Source of the DNA: Adenanthera pavonina
Lineage: Eukaryota > Streptophyta > Magnoliopsida > Fabales > Fabaceae
Length of the DNA: 64,000 nucleotides
Direction of reading: 5' to 3'
Assembly (NCBI GenBank): GCA_026686845.1
Contig: JAIVEN010000021.1
Location: 15,828,001-15,892,000, forward strand
Part shown: positions 49,436 to 59,217 of the stretch, one piece after another
Numbering within the stretch: position 1 is the first letter of the stretch
How the letters are laid out: each line of letters begins with the position of its first letter
Made by a program: the position numbers and the translations under genes
The notes under the pieces: generated by a model
The model's input: only the letters and a program-made list of their open reading frames with translations
Database searches by the model: none
What the model was told of the DNA's origin: nothing

Positions 49436-51095
49436 TGTTAGATAAGCTGGCTTCCCAAGAGGGGGGTGAATTGGGAAGATTAAAAATTTTCTACAAAATG
49501 TCAAGAAAGTGAAGAAGCAAAGTATGATGGTAAAACATAGTATAAATGAATAAATTGTAAATGTAGCAGTAAAGAGAAGAAAACTCAGATATTTATCCTG
49601 GTTCGGTCTCTCCACTTGACCTACGTCCAGTCCCCAAGTCACCACTTGAGATTTTCCACTATTCTGCAAGAATTCAATGGGCTTCTTTCAAATGCCTCAG
49701 TACAAAGATGATGCTCTGTTTCTAGAGCTCACTCTTTCACTCTATGCACTCTTACTAAGTGCTTCCCCAATCCCTTGTGATATCCCCTCATAAGAAAATC
49801 TTTCTTCTAGATGAAGATAAGATTGTTTACAAAGATTAAACTCTCTTAAACAGAGTGAATATGAAAGTTGAAGTACAAATATTGAAGTGAGAGAGTAAGA
49901 GACTTTGAGTAGATGATTTGGTAGAGTTTCAGTATATACAAAATTAAAATCGTTACCCACAATTTCAAATGATGTTATATTTATAGATTTAGGTCTTAAC
50001 TATACGTTAGAGACACAATCTATCTGTTGGAGAAGTTATCTAACGGTTACTCTGAAAAACTATCCGTTAACCAACCGCATTTATTGCTTCTAACACTCTG
50101 AAATTAGAATTTCAGTTGGTTTACAGACGAATTTCATAGAACCTGAAGACTAAAGACTTCAACGTTGAATAACTGAAGTTCGTCTGTCATGAAGCAAAGT
50201 TCAAATTTTGATCTTTGGAAAATTTTTCTATGTCGTGACATACGAATTTTCATGTTTGAAGACATTCTGTTAAGTGTGAACAGTATTTTCAATTTGCTAC
50301 AGTGCCTTCGAAATTTGAATTTTGGAACCCCAAAATTTGTCTGTCCGTAGTTGGCTTACAAGGCACAGTAGTTCTTCTAATTCAAAATTCGAATTTTCAA
50401 AGGGCAAAGTTCGTCTGTTAGAAAGACCTCTTTTCAAACTTACTTCAAAATTCGAATTTACAAATATTGTCATTCGTATGTCACCATATCATTGTAACAG
50501 ACTCACAAGCTTAGTTTCTGAAATTTGAATTTTCATGTTCAAAGTTCGTCTGTCAGTGAGCAATTTTGAAATCCAATCTAAACTTGGTTTTAGATGAACT
50601 TTGACATAATTTCAGATGAATTTCTTTAGTTTTCATAAGTTACATTTTGTCCGAAATTCGAATTTTCAAAACCCAAAGTTCATCTTTTATTGAATGCTCC
50701 TTTCAGAAACTTAACAAAATTCAAATTTTCTCAAGTCAAAATTCGTCTGTCAGAGAGACCTCTTTTCAGACTTGTTCATTTTCAGTACGAAATTCGAATT
50801 TCCAAAGCCAAAGTTCGAATTTCCAAGATGACAGATCAGTATTAACCTTTCAAACTTCGTCTGTTGGTGGGTGTTTTTCAAATATTCTATATTTTAACAT
50901 AGAATCAAGGTTTTAAAACATCTTTTCACCAAATCAAATTCTTTTACTCAAATTAAAACATTACTAAACATCCTACATGATTCCTTGCTCTGATTTCTCC
51001 AGAATTCCCTCACTTGAACCTTTTGTGCACCTTTGATATCTTTATTCGAAGCTCTTGAAGGTTGATTTGAAATCATCAAAACACTTGATTCAACA
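49436..51095 (-). mobile_element. Sirevirus solo LTR, antiparallel inside another LTR
   Basis: 1660 bp, from TGTTAGATAAG to CTTGATTCAACA. CTTAG (49431-49435) and CTCAG (51096-51100) form a target duplication with one mismatch. It closely resembles the LTRs of the 1981-14116 element, with the TATA box CTATAAATA on the - strand at 49978-49986 and many TTCGTCTGT / AATTCGAATTT motifs at 50100-50870. There is no internal domain. Confidence 0.88.
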
Positions 51096-51386
51096 CTCAG
51101 AATAGAGCATAAGGTTGTACTGAGGCATTGCAAGGTGCCTATTAAATTCTTGCAAATAGTAGAAATCTCAAGTGTTGACTTGAGAACTAGACATAGGTCA
51201 AGAGGATCAGACCGAACCAGGATAAATTTATGAGTCCTTTCTTTCTTTCTCTTGCATTTACTTTCATTATTCACTGCACTCTATTTTCCTGTAAACTTTT
51301 GCTTTCACTGTGTAATTACTTTTTTGCAAAAAATTTTTAAACTTCTCAATTCACCCCCTTCTTTGTAAGCTAGATATTCTAACAAG

Positions 51387-51398
51387 TGGTATCAAAGC
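51387..51398 (+). other. Primer-binding site, initiator tRNA-Met type
   Basis: TGGTATCAAAGC, 2 bp after the LTR end at 51384. It has one change from the usual TGGTATCAGAGC. Confidence 0.88.
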
Positions 51399-51439
51399 AC
51401 GAACTCCTAACTAAAGGATTTGACCATCCGGGAGAATAT

Positions 51440-51803
51440 ATGGCTGGTTTTGGAGAGAACATCTTACCTGAAGGAAACAACACCAACAGACCTCTAGGCT
51501 TCAATGGAGAGCACTATGGATATTGGAACATGAGGATACAAGTATATCTTTAGTCCATAAATCTGGATATCTGGTCAGTCATCCAGAAAGATGACTTAAT
51601 CTTGATAAAGCTACAAGATGATAGCAAATATACAGAAAAGCCTGAGAAAGAGTGTAATGATGAAGATGAGGGAAGAGTTTTGCTTAACTTCAAAGCAAAA
51701 CACTACTTAGTCAGTGCTCTCAACTAGGACAAATTTTACGGAGTCTCCCAATGTTCCACAACCAAAGGAATGTGGGACATTCTGGAAATTGCCATGAAGG
51801 AAC
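51440..51803 (+). pseudogene. Sirevirus gag, N-terminal fragment
   Basis: It starts with the ATG at 51440-51442 (MAGFGENILPEGNNTNRP), the only copy here with both an intact start and a good N-terminus. It continues with YGYWNMRIQVYL, an in-frame TAG, LDIWSVIQ, VLLNFKAKHYLVSALN, another TAG, then SQCSTTKGMWDILEIA. It stops at the deletion junction around 51803. Only about the first 120 codons of a gag of about 600 codons remain. Confidence 0.85.
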
Positions 51804-51825
51804 AAACATGTGATTTCATTAATGT
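51804..51825. repeat. 22-bp filler copy at a deletion junction
   Basis: The 22 bases at 51804-51825 are identical to 51846-51867 inside the adjoining gypsy LTR remnant. They sit exactly between copia gag and that LTR, so they look like a templated insertion made during break repair. Confidence 0.65.
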
Positions 51826-52426
51826 AAAAAAATATGCCATCTGCCAAACATGTGATTTCATTAATGTGTTGGCATGTTTATAAGGGCTTAGGTATTGTTT
51901 TTATTATTTTCTTTTGAATTTTCATCTCTTTTTGAGAATTTTATTTTGCTAGTTTCTTAAGTCCATTAGGAGTGTTATTTGAGCCCAAAGTCTTCTAATC
52001 CCATCAAGATTACTTAAGACAAATTAATTAGATTTCCTAGCTCATTAGGTTAGATTTTCCCTTCGTAATTTAAGGCTCTCTTTCATGTATGTTTTTGGAG
52101 ATTTGGATTAATGAAATTTCCAAACTTTGTGAGTTTCTCTTGCATTCTTTGAGTGATAGAGTGAAACTATGACTTATCAAAGAATTGATCAATTTATATG
52201 GTATTACTAGAACTAGGGTTCAAGAGACTAGTTCTCTTGGGTTTTACTTCTTAAGATTGACATTTATACATCTTGTTTATGTATTTTTGCATTCTTTCGC
52301 TACTGTTCTTGTGCGGTTTTATTCATTCTCTTTACTATCCAATTTCATGTTCTTTGTTTCACAAAGATCCGGGTGTTATATGCATCAAAGTGTCTTTGGA
52401 CAAGTTCCATAAGGGGTCACCTATTA
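51826..52426 (+). repeat. Truncated 3' LTR of the gypsy element
   Basis: It aligns by eye with about 46470-47059 (shared GTTTATAAGGGCTTAGGTAT, TTTTTGGAGATTTGGAT, CATAAG(A/G)G(G/T)TCACC). It lacks the first third of the LTR. It ends CACCTATTA, followed by the target duplication GCAAT. Confidence 0.82.
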
Positions 52427-53236
52427 GCAATTAAGTAAATCCGACATCCTTACCAAAATTATAGACTATTCAAAAGAATTGATCCACATTTGAGCATCAT
52501 TTGAACTAGTTTTGGGTAGAAGCATGAAAATTCTGAAAATCCGCTGAAAAGCTTCAATCAACAAAATCCCTTGGAATTGTCATCTTTGAGGAAGCAATTC
52601 AATTCTTCCAGTATCCTCAAAACATTTTTAGCCAATTCCAAAGAATTGATCCCAATCAAAGCTCCTTCCTACTACTTTTGAGCAAAAGCACGAAATTTCT
52701 AAACATGCATTGGAAAGATTCAACTAGCCTATTCCAAGCATATTCCAAAGAATTAATCCTAATTGAAGTTCTTTTTAGGCAAAAGCATGAAGTTTCTGAA
52801 AATACAAAGAAAAGCTTCAACCATTAAAAGCACATGAATGTGGCATCTTTCAGGGAGCAATTGAGTTCATCCGGCATCCTCACAACACTTCAAGTATATT
52901 TGAAAGAATTGATCCTAATGGAGCTTCTTTTGAGCTAGTTTTGGGCAAAAGCATGAACTTTCTGAAAATATACTAAAAAGCTTAAACAAACAATATCTTG
53001 TGAAATTAGCATTGTTATAGGGCAATTGAGTTTATCTCACATTCGCACAAATGCTTTAGCCAATTCAAAAGAATTGATCCCAATTGGAGCTCTTTTTGAA
53101 CTAGTTTTTGGAAGAAGCATGATGTTTCCCAAAATGCACCGAAAGGCTTCAACTAACAAAATACCACGAAATTAGCATCTTTAAGGGTGGAATTGAGTTT
53201 ATCTGGAATCCTCGCAATAATTTTAGCCTATTAAAA
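52427..53236 (+). repeat. Satellite block 4, ~166-bp monomers
   Basis: About five monomers, same family and orientation as the other blocks. The block starts with the GCAAT duplication and breaks off at AGCCTATTAAAA. The next block (60746) resumes at a different point of the unit, so satellite DNA was lost or rearranged here. Confidence 0.88.
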
Positions 53237-53287
53237 TTTTTATAGGAGGTTCAAAAATTTTCTACAAATTTTTTGGTTTCGGGACTT
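53237..53287. other. Unassigned 51-bp joint
   Basis: Sequence between satellite and LTR that matches neither cleanly. The words GGTTCAAAAATTTTCTACAA are reminiscent of the start of these copia LTRs, so it may be a scrap of another copy. Confidence 0.3.
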
Positions 53288-54810
53288 TGTTCGATTTGCT
53301 GGCTTCCTAAGAGATGGGTGAATTGATAAGTTCAAAATTTTTCTGCAAAAACATGATAGAATAGTGATAGTAGAAGTTTTGCAAAAAAACAGAGTACATA
53401 GCAATAAAGCAATTGCAAGGTAAAAGAGGAAATAACACAAAAATTTATCCTAGTTTAGTCTGACCACTTGACCTACGTCCAGTCTTTAAGCCACCACTTG
53501 AGATTTCCCATTATCTTGCAAGAATTAAGTGGGCTCCTTGCAATGCCATAGAACAAACTAATGCTTTATTCTAAGAGCCTTTAAAGTTACACTCTGCACT
53601 CTTATAAAGTATTTCCTAAATCCCATGTGATAACCCCTTACAAGACTATCCTTCTTCTATATGAAGAAAATATTTTGTACATAATGAAAACTCTCTAATA
53701 TAGAGTAAATGAGACAGTTGAAGTGCAGTAAATGAAGTGTAAGAGAGTAAAAGGCTCTGACTAAAGATTTTAGCAGAATTTCGGTATTTACAACATGGAT
53801 TTCTTGCCCATAACTTCAAATGAAGTTCTATTTATAAATTTGTGTCTTAACTAGATGTTAGATACAAGATCTAGCTATTAGAGATATTACCCAATGGTTA
53901 CTCTGCAAAACTATCCATTTACCAACCGCAATTAATGCGTTTGACACACTGAAATTCAAATTTTGGGTGCCAAAAGACAAATTTCGCAGAGACCATAAGC
54001 TGAAGTCTTTAACATTGAACTTCCAAAATTTGTCTGCTCAAGAGTGAAATTCGAATTTTGATTTTGTCAAATATATCCCATGTTAAAACAAACGAATTTT
54101 CATATCCCAAATATATCTATTGGATGTGAACAGTTGTCTCATATTTTTGCAGTGCTCTCAAAATTTGAATTTTGGTGGCCCAAAATTCATCTTCCAAAGC
54201 TTAACTCAATATGGCACAAGAATTTTACCTTTCAAAATTTGAATTTTACACATTCAAAAATTGTCTATCAAAGACACCTTTGAGCAAACTTACAAGTCTT
54301 CATTTTAAAATTCATATTTGAGATTTAAAATTCGTCTATTAGAGGGACTGTCTTTAAAATCTTTTTGTACTTTAATATCAGACGAATGTTGACATGACTT
54401 CAAATGAATTTTGCACTTTCCACTAACTATGCTTAACTTAAATTTCAAATTTCAATACATGAAGTTCATCTGTCAGAGGTGATATCTCTAAAACATTGAA
54501 TTTTAGTTAGCAAAGTTTGAATTTTAATCAAAATATATAAGGTTTATCAATTCAAAATTTGTTTGTTAGTCAGTGTTTTTCAAATATAACATATGTTATC
54601 ATAGGATAATGAGAAAAACACATTTAAATGCAGTGAGATTTTGAGCAAGTGAAAATCAAAGCCTTTTACCCCCATGTACATTATAAGAAATCCTAATGAC
54701 TAATTCTTCACATATTTCTTCTTGGATTTCTTTACTTGTCTATTCTTATACTCCTTTAATATTATCCTTCCAAGTTCTAGTTGTTTAGAATCATCAAATC
54801 ACTTGTAACA
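53288..54810 (-). repeat. Outer left copia LTR (3' LTR of element A)
   Basis: 1523 bp, starting TGTTCGATTTGC and ending ACTTGTAACA, so the usual GATTCAACA end has lost a few bases. On the - strand U3 holds TTCGTCTGT-like motifs in decayed form (54180-54560). Followed by the purine tract GAAAAAGGGGGAGAA (- strand) at 54811-54825 and a second tract GAGGGGGAG near 54880. Confidence 0.82.
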
Positions 54811-56580
54811 TTCTCCCCCTTTTTCATGATAACAAAACAACTTGCAAGCTAGATTTGTACTTGGGTTTGCTTCTAAGAGCTCCCCCTCAATATATGCATT
54901 AAATTTTAAAGATAAATGCAACATATATATGAGAGTAGAAGGAAAAAGAGCTAAAGGAAAGAGATGCATGTTTGAAATAATGACTATAATATTATTCTTT
55001 TGATTTCTAGGAGCTGGGAATGACTCTATGTTTTGAGTTGTTTTAAGGCTATTAGCTTGCACAAAGTTTCTTAGGGAAAGGTTTTGTTTCTTGGTTTTCA
55101 ATTTTTCCTTGACCACACATGGGTCATATCCCATACCTGTTTTGTTCTGACGTACAATTTGGTTTCCCAGTAATACTTTCAGCATGTCCTCACCTCTAGT
55201 GAGTTTGGTCAGAGTCTTGTGGAGATAATTATTCTTATCTCTCAACTCAATGCATGAAACACAAACAGAGGGGGTAAGAAGAAAACTATGAAGCAGAGCA
55301 AGATGTATGAGACTCACTTTCAAGCTTGTATATTTTCCTTTTAGATTGACTCAATTATTTGAACACCTTGGCAAATTTAGTCATTAGTTCATTAAATGCA
55401 TCATGTAGTTCTTTGTAAGAAGATTTAGAGTCATTTACCTCAGAATCACTGTCACTGTCTCGGTTGTGATTCTTCTCCTTCTCTACAACCTCTTGAGCCA
55501 TCAGACATAAGTTAGCAATTTCATCATCTCCTACTACTTCCTCTTCATCAGAACTATCTTCCTAGATGGAAGATGCGAAAGCTTTATTCTTTTTCCCTTT
55601 GTTAGCCTTTTCATCCTTCCCTTATTTCTTACTCAACAAAGGACATTCCCATTTGATATGCCCAGGCTTCTTGCATTCATAGCATATGATGGAGTCTTTA
55701 TTTTCTTTATTGCTACTGGTGACTCTATCTTTCTTTGCAAATCTTTTCAATTTCTTCTTTCCATACATTTTGCCAACCTTCCTCACCAGCATGGCCATCG
55801 TTTCTTCATCTAGCTCAGCATCCTCCTCTAAATCATCATCATCATCTTATTCTACTTTGAGAGTCAAACTCTTCTTCTTCTTGTCAGATGAAGTAGATTC
55901 CTTAGAGCCTTCAGCTTCCCTTGATATTCTTCAAGACTCCTAAAGAGGGCTATCACAAATGTCATAGATTCCCCCCTAACTTCCTCTATTGTAGTCACCT
56001 TCGGTTGCCACTCAATGGGCAAAGCTCTGAGAATCTTTCTAACTTTCTTAGACTGGGTGTATTTATTTCCAAGGCTCTTATGCTAATTCACAATGAGGGT
56101 GAATCTCTTCTGTAGATTCTTAATATTCTCACCCTCTTTCATCTTGAAGCTTTCATATTCTCCAATGCACATATTCAGCTTATTTTCTCTCACGCCGGTT
56201 GTCTTATCATGAGCAATCTCCAAAGTGTCCCATATGCCTTTGACTGTTATACATTGAGACACACTGTAGAACTCTTCTTGATTAAGAGCACTGACTAGAC
56301 AGTGCTTAGCTTTAAAGTTGAGCAGGACCCTTCTCCTATCCTCCTCGTTCCATTCCTCTTCAGGTTTCTCTCTGTATCTCCCATCGTCTTGTAGTTTTAT
56401 CGGAACAAAATCTCCCTTCTGGATGATCGACCAAATATCCAGATCAATAGATTGAAGGTAAATCTACATCCTTATCTTCCAATACCCATAATGTTCTCCA
56501 CTGAAATTAGGATGTCTGTTGTTGGTGTTGTTTCCTTCGTGAGGGACACCTTCACCAAAGCCAGCTATGTCTTCTCCTAG
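54811..56580 (-). pseudogene. Sirevirus gag of element X fused to a 3' end by deletion
   Basis: The first gag codons read ATA GCT GGC near 56570, where relatives have ATG, so the start is lost. Gag decays through many shifts but shows the zinc knuckle CYECKKPGHIK (near 55690-55650) and, in the open piece 55323-54799, CVSCIELRDKNNYLHKTL and LTRGEDMLKVLLGNQ, the usual gag C-terminus. The same piece then runs into EGELLEANPSTN, a word that in the complete element lies next to the purine tract. Pol and the envelope-like gene are therefore missing, with a deletion joint between about 54900 and 55050. Confidence 0.75.
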
Positions 56581-56609
56581 ATTATTAGATCCTTTAACTA
56601 GGAGTCCAA

Positions 56610-56621
56610 GTTCTGATACCA
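56610..56621 (-). other. Primer-binding site of element X
   Basis: TGGTATCAGAAC on the - strand, 2 bp from the LTR edge at 56624, with one mismatch to the standard site. Confidence 0.85.
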
Positions 56622-56623
56622 CT

Positions 56624-58201
56624 TGTTAGTTCAGCTGGCTTCCCAAGAGGGGGTGAATTGGAAAGATTGAAATTTTTCTGCAAAAATGAAATGCAATAGT
56701 GATACTAAAAGATTACAAAAAATAGAGTATAAAAAATAAAGAGTAAAGGAAAGAAGACTCAGTATTTTATCCTGGTTCGATCTATTCCACTTGACCTACG
56801 TCCAGTCCCCAAGCCACCACTTGGGATTTCTCCACTATCTCTTACAAGATTTGAATGGGTTCTTGCAATAACTGCAGTACAATACCAGCCTGAACTTTAA
56901 ACTGAAACAAGTTCTCTCACTCTTCTCACTCAAGAGTAAGAATATCTCCTTTAGTGTAATCTCATATTGAGTACTCTCTACAAGTATGTGGATGTTTACA
57001 GAATGAAAGCTCTCTCAAAAGAGTAGATATGAAAGTTAAGATACAATGAATGAGCAAAACAGATGGTAGGTAAGCTTTGAATGAATCAATAAATAAATCA
57101 GTAGAGTTTTGGCATATATATTATTTTTCTCATTACCCAATAACTTAAATGAGGTCTTATTTATAGTCTTGGGGCAAAACTATTCGTTTGAAACAAAGAT
57201 TAACCGTTACTCTCAGTAAAATAGCCGTTAACCTATCGCATTAAATGCATCTGACAGAGGTTATATGGATAACCTCCTCAGGTTATGTGAATAACGGGTA
57301 ACTATTTGCCTTTGTTTTCAACGTAGAGCTTTTCATTATGTGGATAATCTAGCTAGGTTATACAGATAACGTACTACCAAAAATGACTAAGTTTTAGCTC
57401 AAAATCATTTTCCTGAAAACTCATTCAATCATTAGGATAACATTAAGTTTTTCTCAACTGAGTTTTTTTTAAACTTAGGTTATCAGGATAACCTCCCAAG
57501 GTTATGCGAATAACCCGTTTACCCGAGGAAAGTTTAAGTATTCTGAAATATAAGTTATGCGGATAACTTGTTTACCCAAGGAAAGTTCAAGTATTCTAAA
57601 ATATAGGTTATGTGAATAACCTCCCTTGGTTATGCGGATAACTTGTTTACCCAAAGAGTCCAAGTGCTCTGTGACACACATTATGAGAATAACCTCCCTA
57701 GGTTATGCGAATAACGGCTATACAGTACCACTTTTTTTCAGTGTTCACTTCGTTATGCGAATAAGGTGCCTACCTTATCAGGATAACCTCTTGAGAACTT
57801 AGTCTTCAAGCTATGTTATGCGAATAACCTCAATCCCTTTTCATGAAATTGAAGAATGGACTTTGGAAAAGATTTGAGATTGAGCTTTACCCCTATAACC
57901 TTCATTAGTTATGCTAATAAGGAAAAATATTTTCTTGAAAACAGGGTAAACACTTAGAAACTATCCCCATAAAATAAAACATGTTCATGAAAATCAATTG
58001 AATACTTAGAATCATTTTGACATTGAAGCTTTATCCTCATGAGATGTTCCTTTTCATGAAAACCATTTTGAAATCATGAGCTAATAATTAATCATTCAAT
58101 TAGTCATCTCATTTAATATTGGGTTAACTTAAATTCAAAGCTCAACTACCTTCTTTTACAAATAATTTTCTTAAGTATGTGAAATAGTTATTCATTCAAC
58201 A
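56624..58201 (-). repeat. 5' LTR of element X with a palindrome-rich U3
   Basis: 1578 bp, from TGTTAGTTCAGC to TTCATTCAACA. R/U5 matches the other Sirevirus LTRs (TTATCCTGGTTCGATCTATT, GACCTACGTCCAGTCCCCAAG). The TATA box is CTATAAATA at 57166-57158. U3 is unlike the others: it has hardly any TTCGTCTGT motifs and instead carries the palindrome array at 57259-57921. Its outer end abuts the gag of element A. Confidence 0.85.
57259..57921. repeat. Array of ~15 GGTTAT-NNNN-ATAACC palindromes
   Basis: Copies lie near 57259, 57282, 57340, 57355, 57477, 57498, 57546, 57606, 57629, 57679, 57701, 57753, 57773, 57815 and 57907. The usual core is TTATGCG(A/G)ATAA, with variants TTATCAGGATAA and TTATGTGAATAA. 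Most have at least a 5-bp perfect inverted stem. All lie in U3, about 90 to 750 bp upstream of the TATA box. Confidence 0.85.
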
Positions 58202-59162
58202 AGAAACTTCAACTTTGTTCTTAATTTAACTTTTGCTTCTTTGATATTTCCATTTGATGTGCCCTTACTTCATGCATTCATAGCAGGTGATAGGCTCTTT
58301 GCTTTTCTTCTTGTTATTTGCAGCTGCTCCTTTCTTGAAGAACTTTTTGTTTCACTTTTTGCTATAGAATCTTCCAAATTTTTTGTCCAACATAGCCAGA
58401 GTTTCTTCATCCAGTTCTCCTTCATCATCAGAATCCTCTTTTCTTTCTTCTACAGCTTTTAACGCAAGATCCTTTTTCTTCTTATCTTGTCCAGTATCCT
58501 TGAGAGCCTTCATCTTACCCTCATATTCTTCCAAGCTGTCAAAGAGAGCTGTGACAGAAACAATTGATTCTCCTCAGTTTCTTCTATGACTGTTACTTTT
58601 AGTTGCCATTCAAGAGGGAGGGCTCTAAGGATTTTTCTGACCTTTTCTGGTTGTGTGTACTCCTTGCCTAGACTGTTTAGCTGATTCACAGTGAGGGTGA
58701 ATCTTTTCTACCGATGTTTGATATTTTCAGCTTCATTCATTTTGAAACTTTCATATTTGCCTATGCAAGAATTCCGTTTATTTTCTCTGACTCCAGTTGT
58801 TCCTTCATGAGCAATTTCTAGAGTGTCCCACATAACTTTGGCTGTTGTACATTGAGACACACTATAAAATTTATCCTGGTCAAGTGCACTGACTAAGTAG
58901 TATTTAGCTTTGTAGTTGAGCAGTACTCTTCTTTTATCTTCATCATTCCATTCCTCCTTTGGTGTTTCCTTGTACTTGCCATCATTCTGCAACTTCATTG
59001 GGACAAAGTCTCCCTTTTGGATGACTTACCAATATTTAAGTCAACGGACTAAAGATAGATCTGCTTCCTCATCTTCCAGTATCCATAATGTTCTCCATCG
59101 TAACCAAGAGGTCTATTGGTGTTATTTTCTTTAGGAAAAATGTTTTCTCCAAAGCTAGCCAT
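58202..59162 (-). pseudogene. Sirevirus gag of element A, truncated after the zinc knuckle
   Basis: It starts with the ATG at 59162-59160 (MASFGENIF). Recognisable pieces are 58998-58708 (EEWNDEDKRRVLLNYKAKYY, SQCTTAKVMWDTLEIAHEG) and, after a frameshift, 58534-58352 (MEEYEGKMKALKDTG, GELDEETLAMLDKKFGRFY). The knuckle near 58285-58250 reads CYECMK then a stop, then GHIKW. Soon after it the sequence ends at the LTR of element X (58201). The rest of gag and all of pol are absent. Confidence 0.83.
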
Positions 59163-59203
59163 ATATTCTCTCAAATTGTTAGATCCTTTAGTTGAGAGTT
59201 CAA

Positions 59204-59215
59204 GCTCTGATACCA
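59204..59215 (-). other. Primer-binding site of element A
   Basis: TGGTATCAGAGC on the - strand, 2 bp from the LTR edge at 59218. Confidence 0.92.
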
Positions 59216-59217
59216 CT

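Larger units (their letters stand above)
48197..51803 (+). mobile_element. Truncated Sirevirus-type copia element
   Basis: The 5' LTR occupies 48197-49435 plus 51101-51384 (TGTTGAATC ... ATTCTAACA). It is split by a solo LTR of the same superfamily in reverse. A PBS (TGGTATCAAAGC) follows at 51387-51398, then the first part of gag. The element ends abruptly at about 51803, where a deletion joins it to the gypsy 3' LTR. It had inserted into the gypsy gag remnant. The TATA box is CTATAAATAG at 49170-49179. Without the nested LTR its own LTR is about 1.52 kb. Confidence 0.85.
46107..52426 (+). mobile_element. Ty3/gypsy element with internal deletion and nested copia
   Basis: GCAAT flanks both ends (46102-46106 and 52427-52431). 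The 5' LTR (46107-47059) starts TGATAGAGG and ends CACCTATCA. It is followed by TT and a primer-like site TGGCCTTAGAGC (47062-47073, a changed TGGTATCAGAGC). A short gag remnant is at 48107-48196. There a + strand copia element entered (48197). The right end is a truncated 3' LTR (51826-52426) ending CACCTATTA. All pol DNA is gone. The deletion also removed the right part of the nested copia. Confidence 0.82.

Noticed and set aside
54799..55323. A novel 174-codon protein
   Set aside because: It is a chimera of a gag C-terminus and the region near the purine tract, created by an internal deletion.
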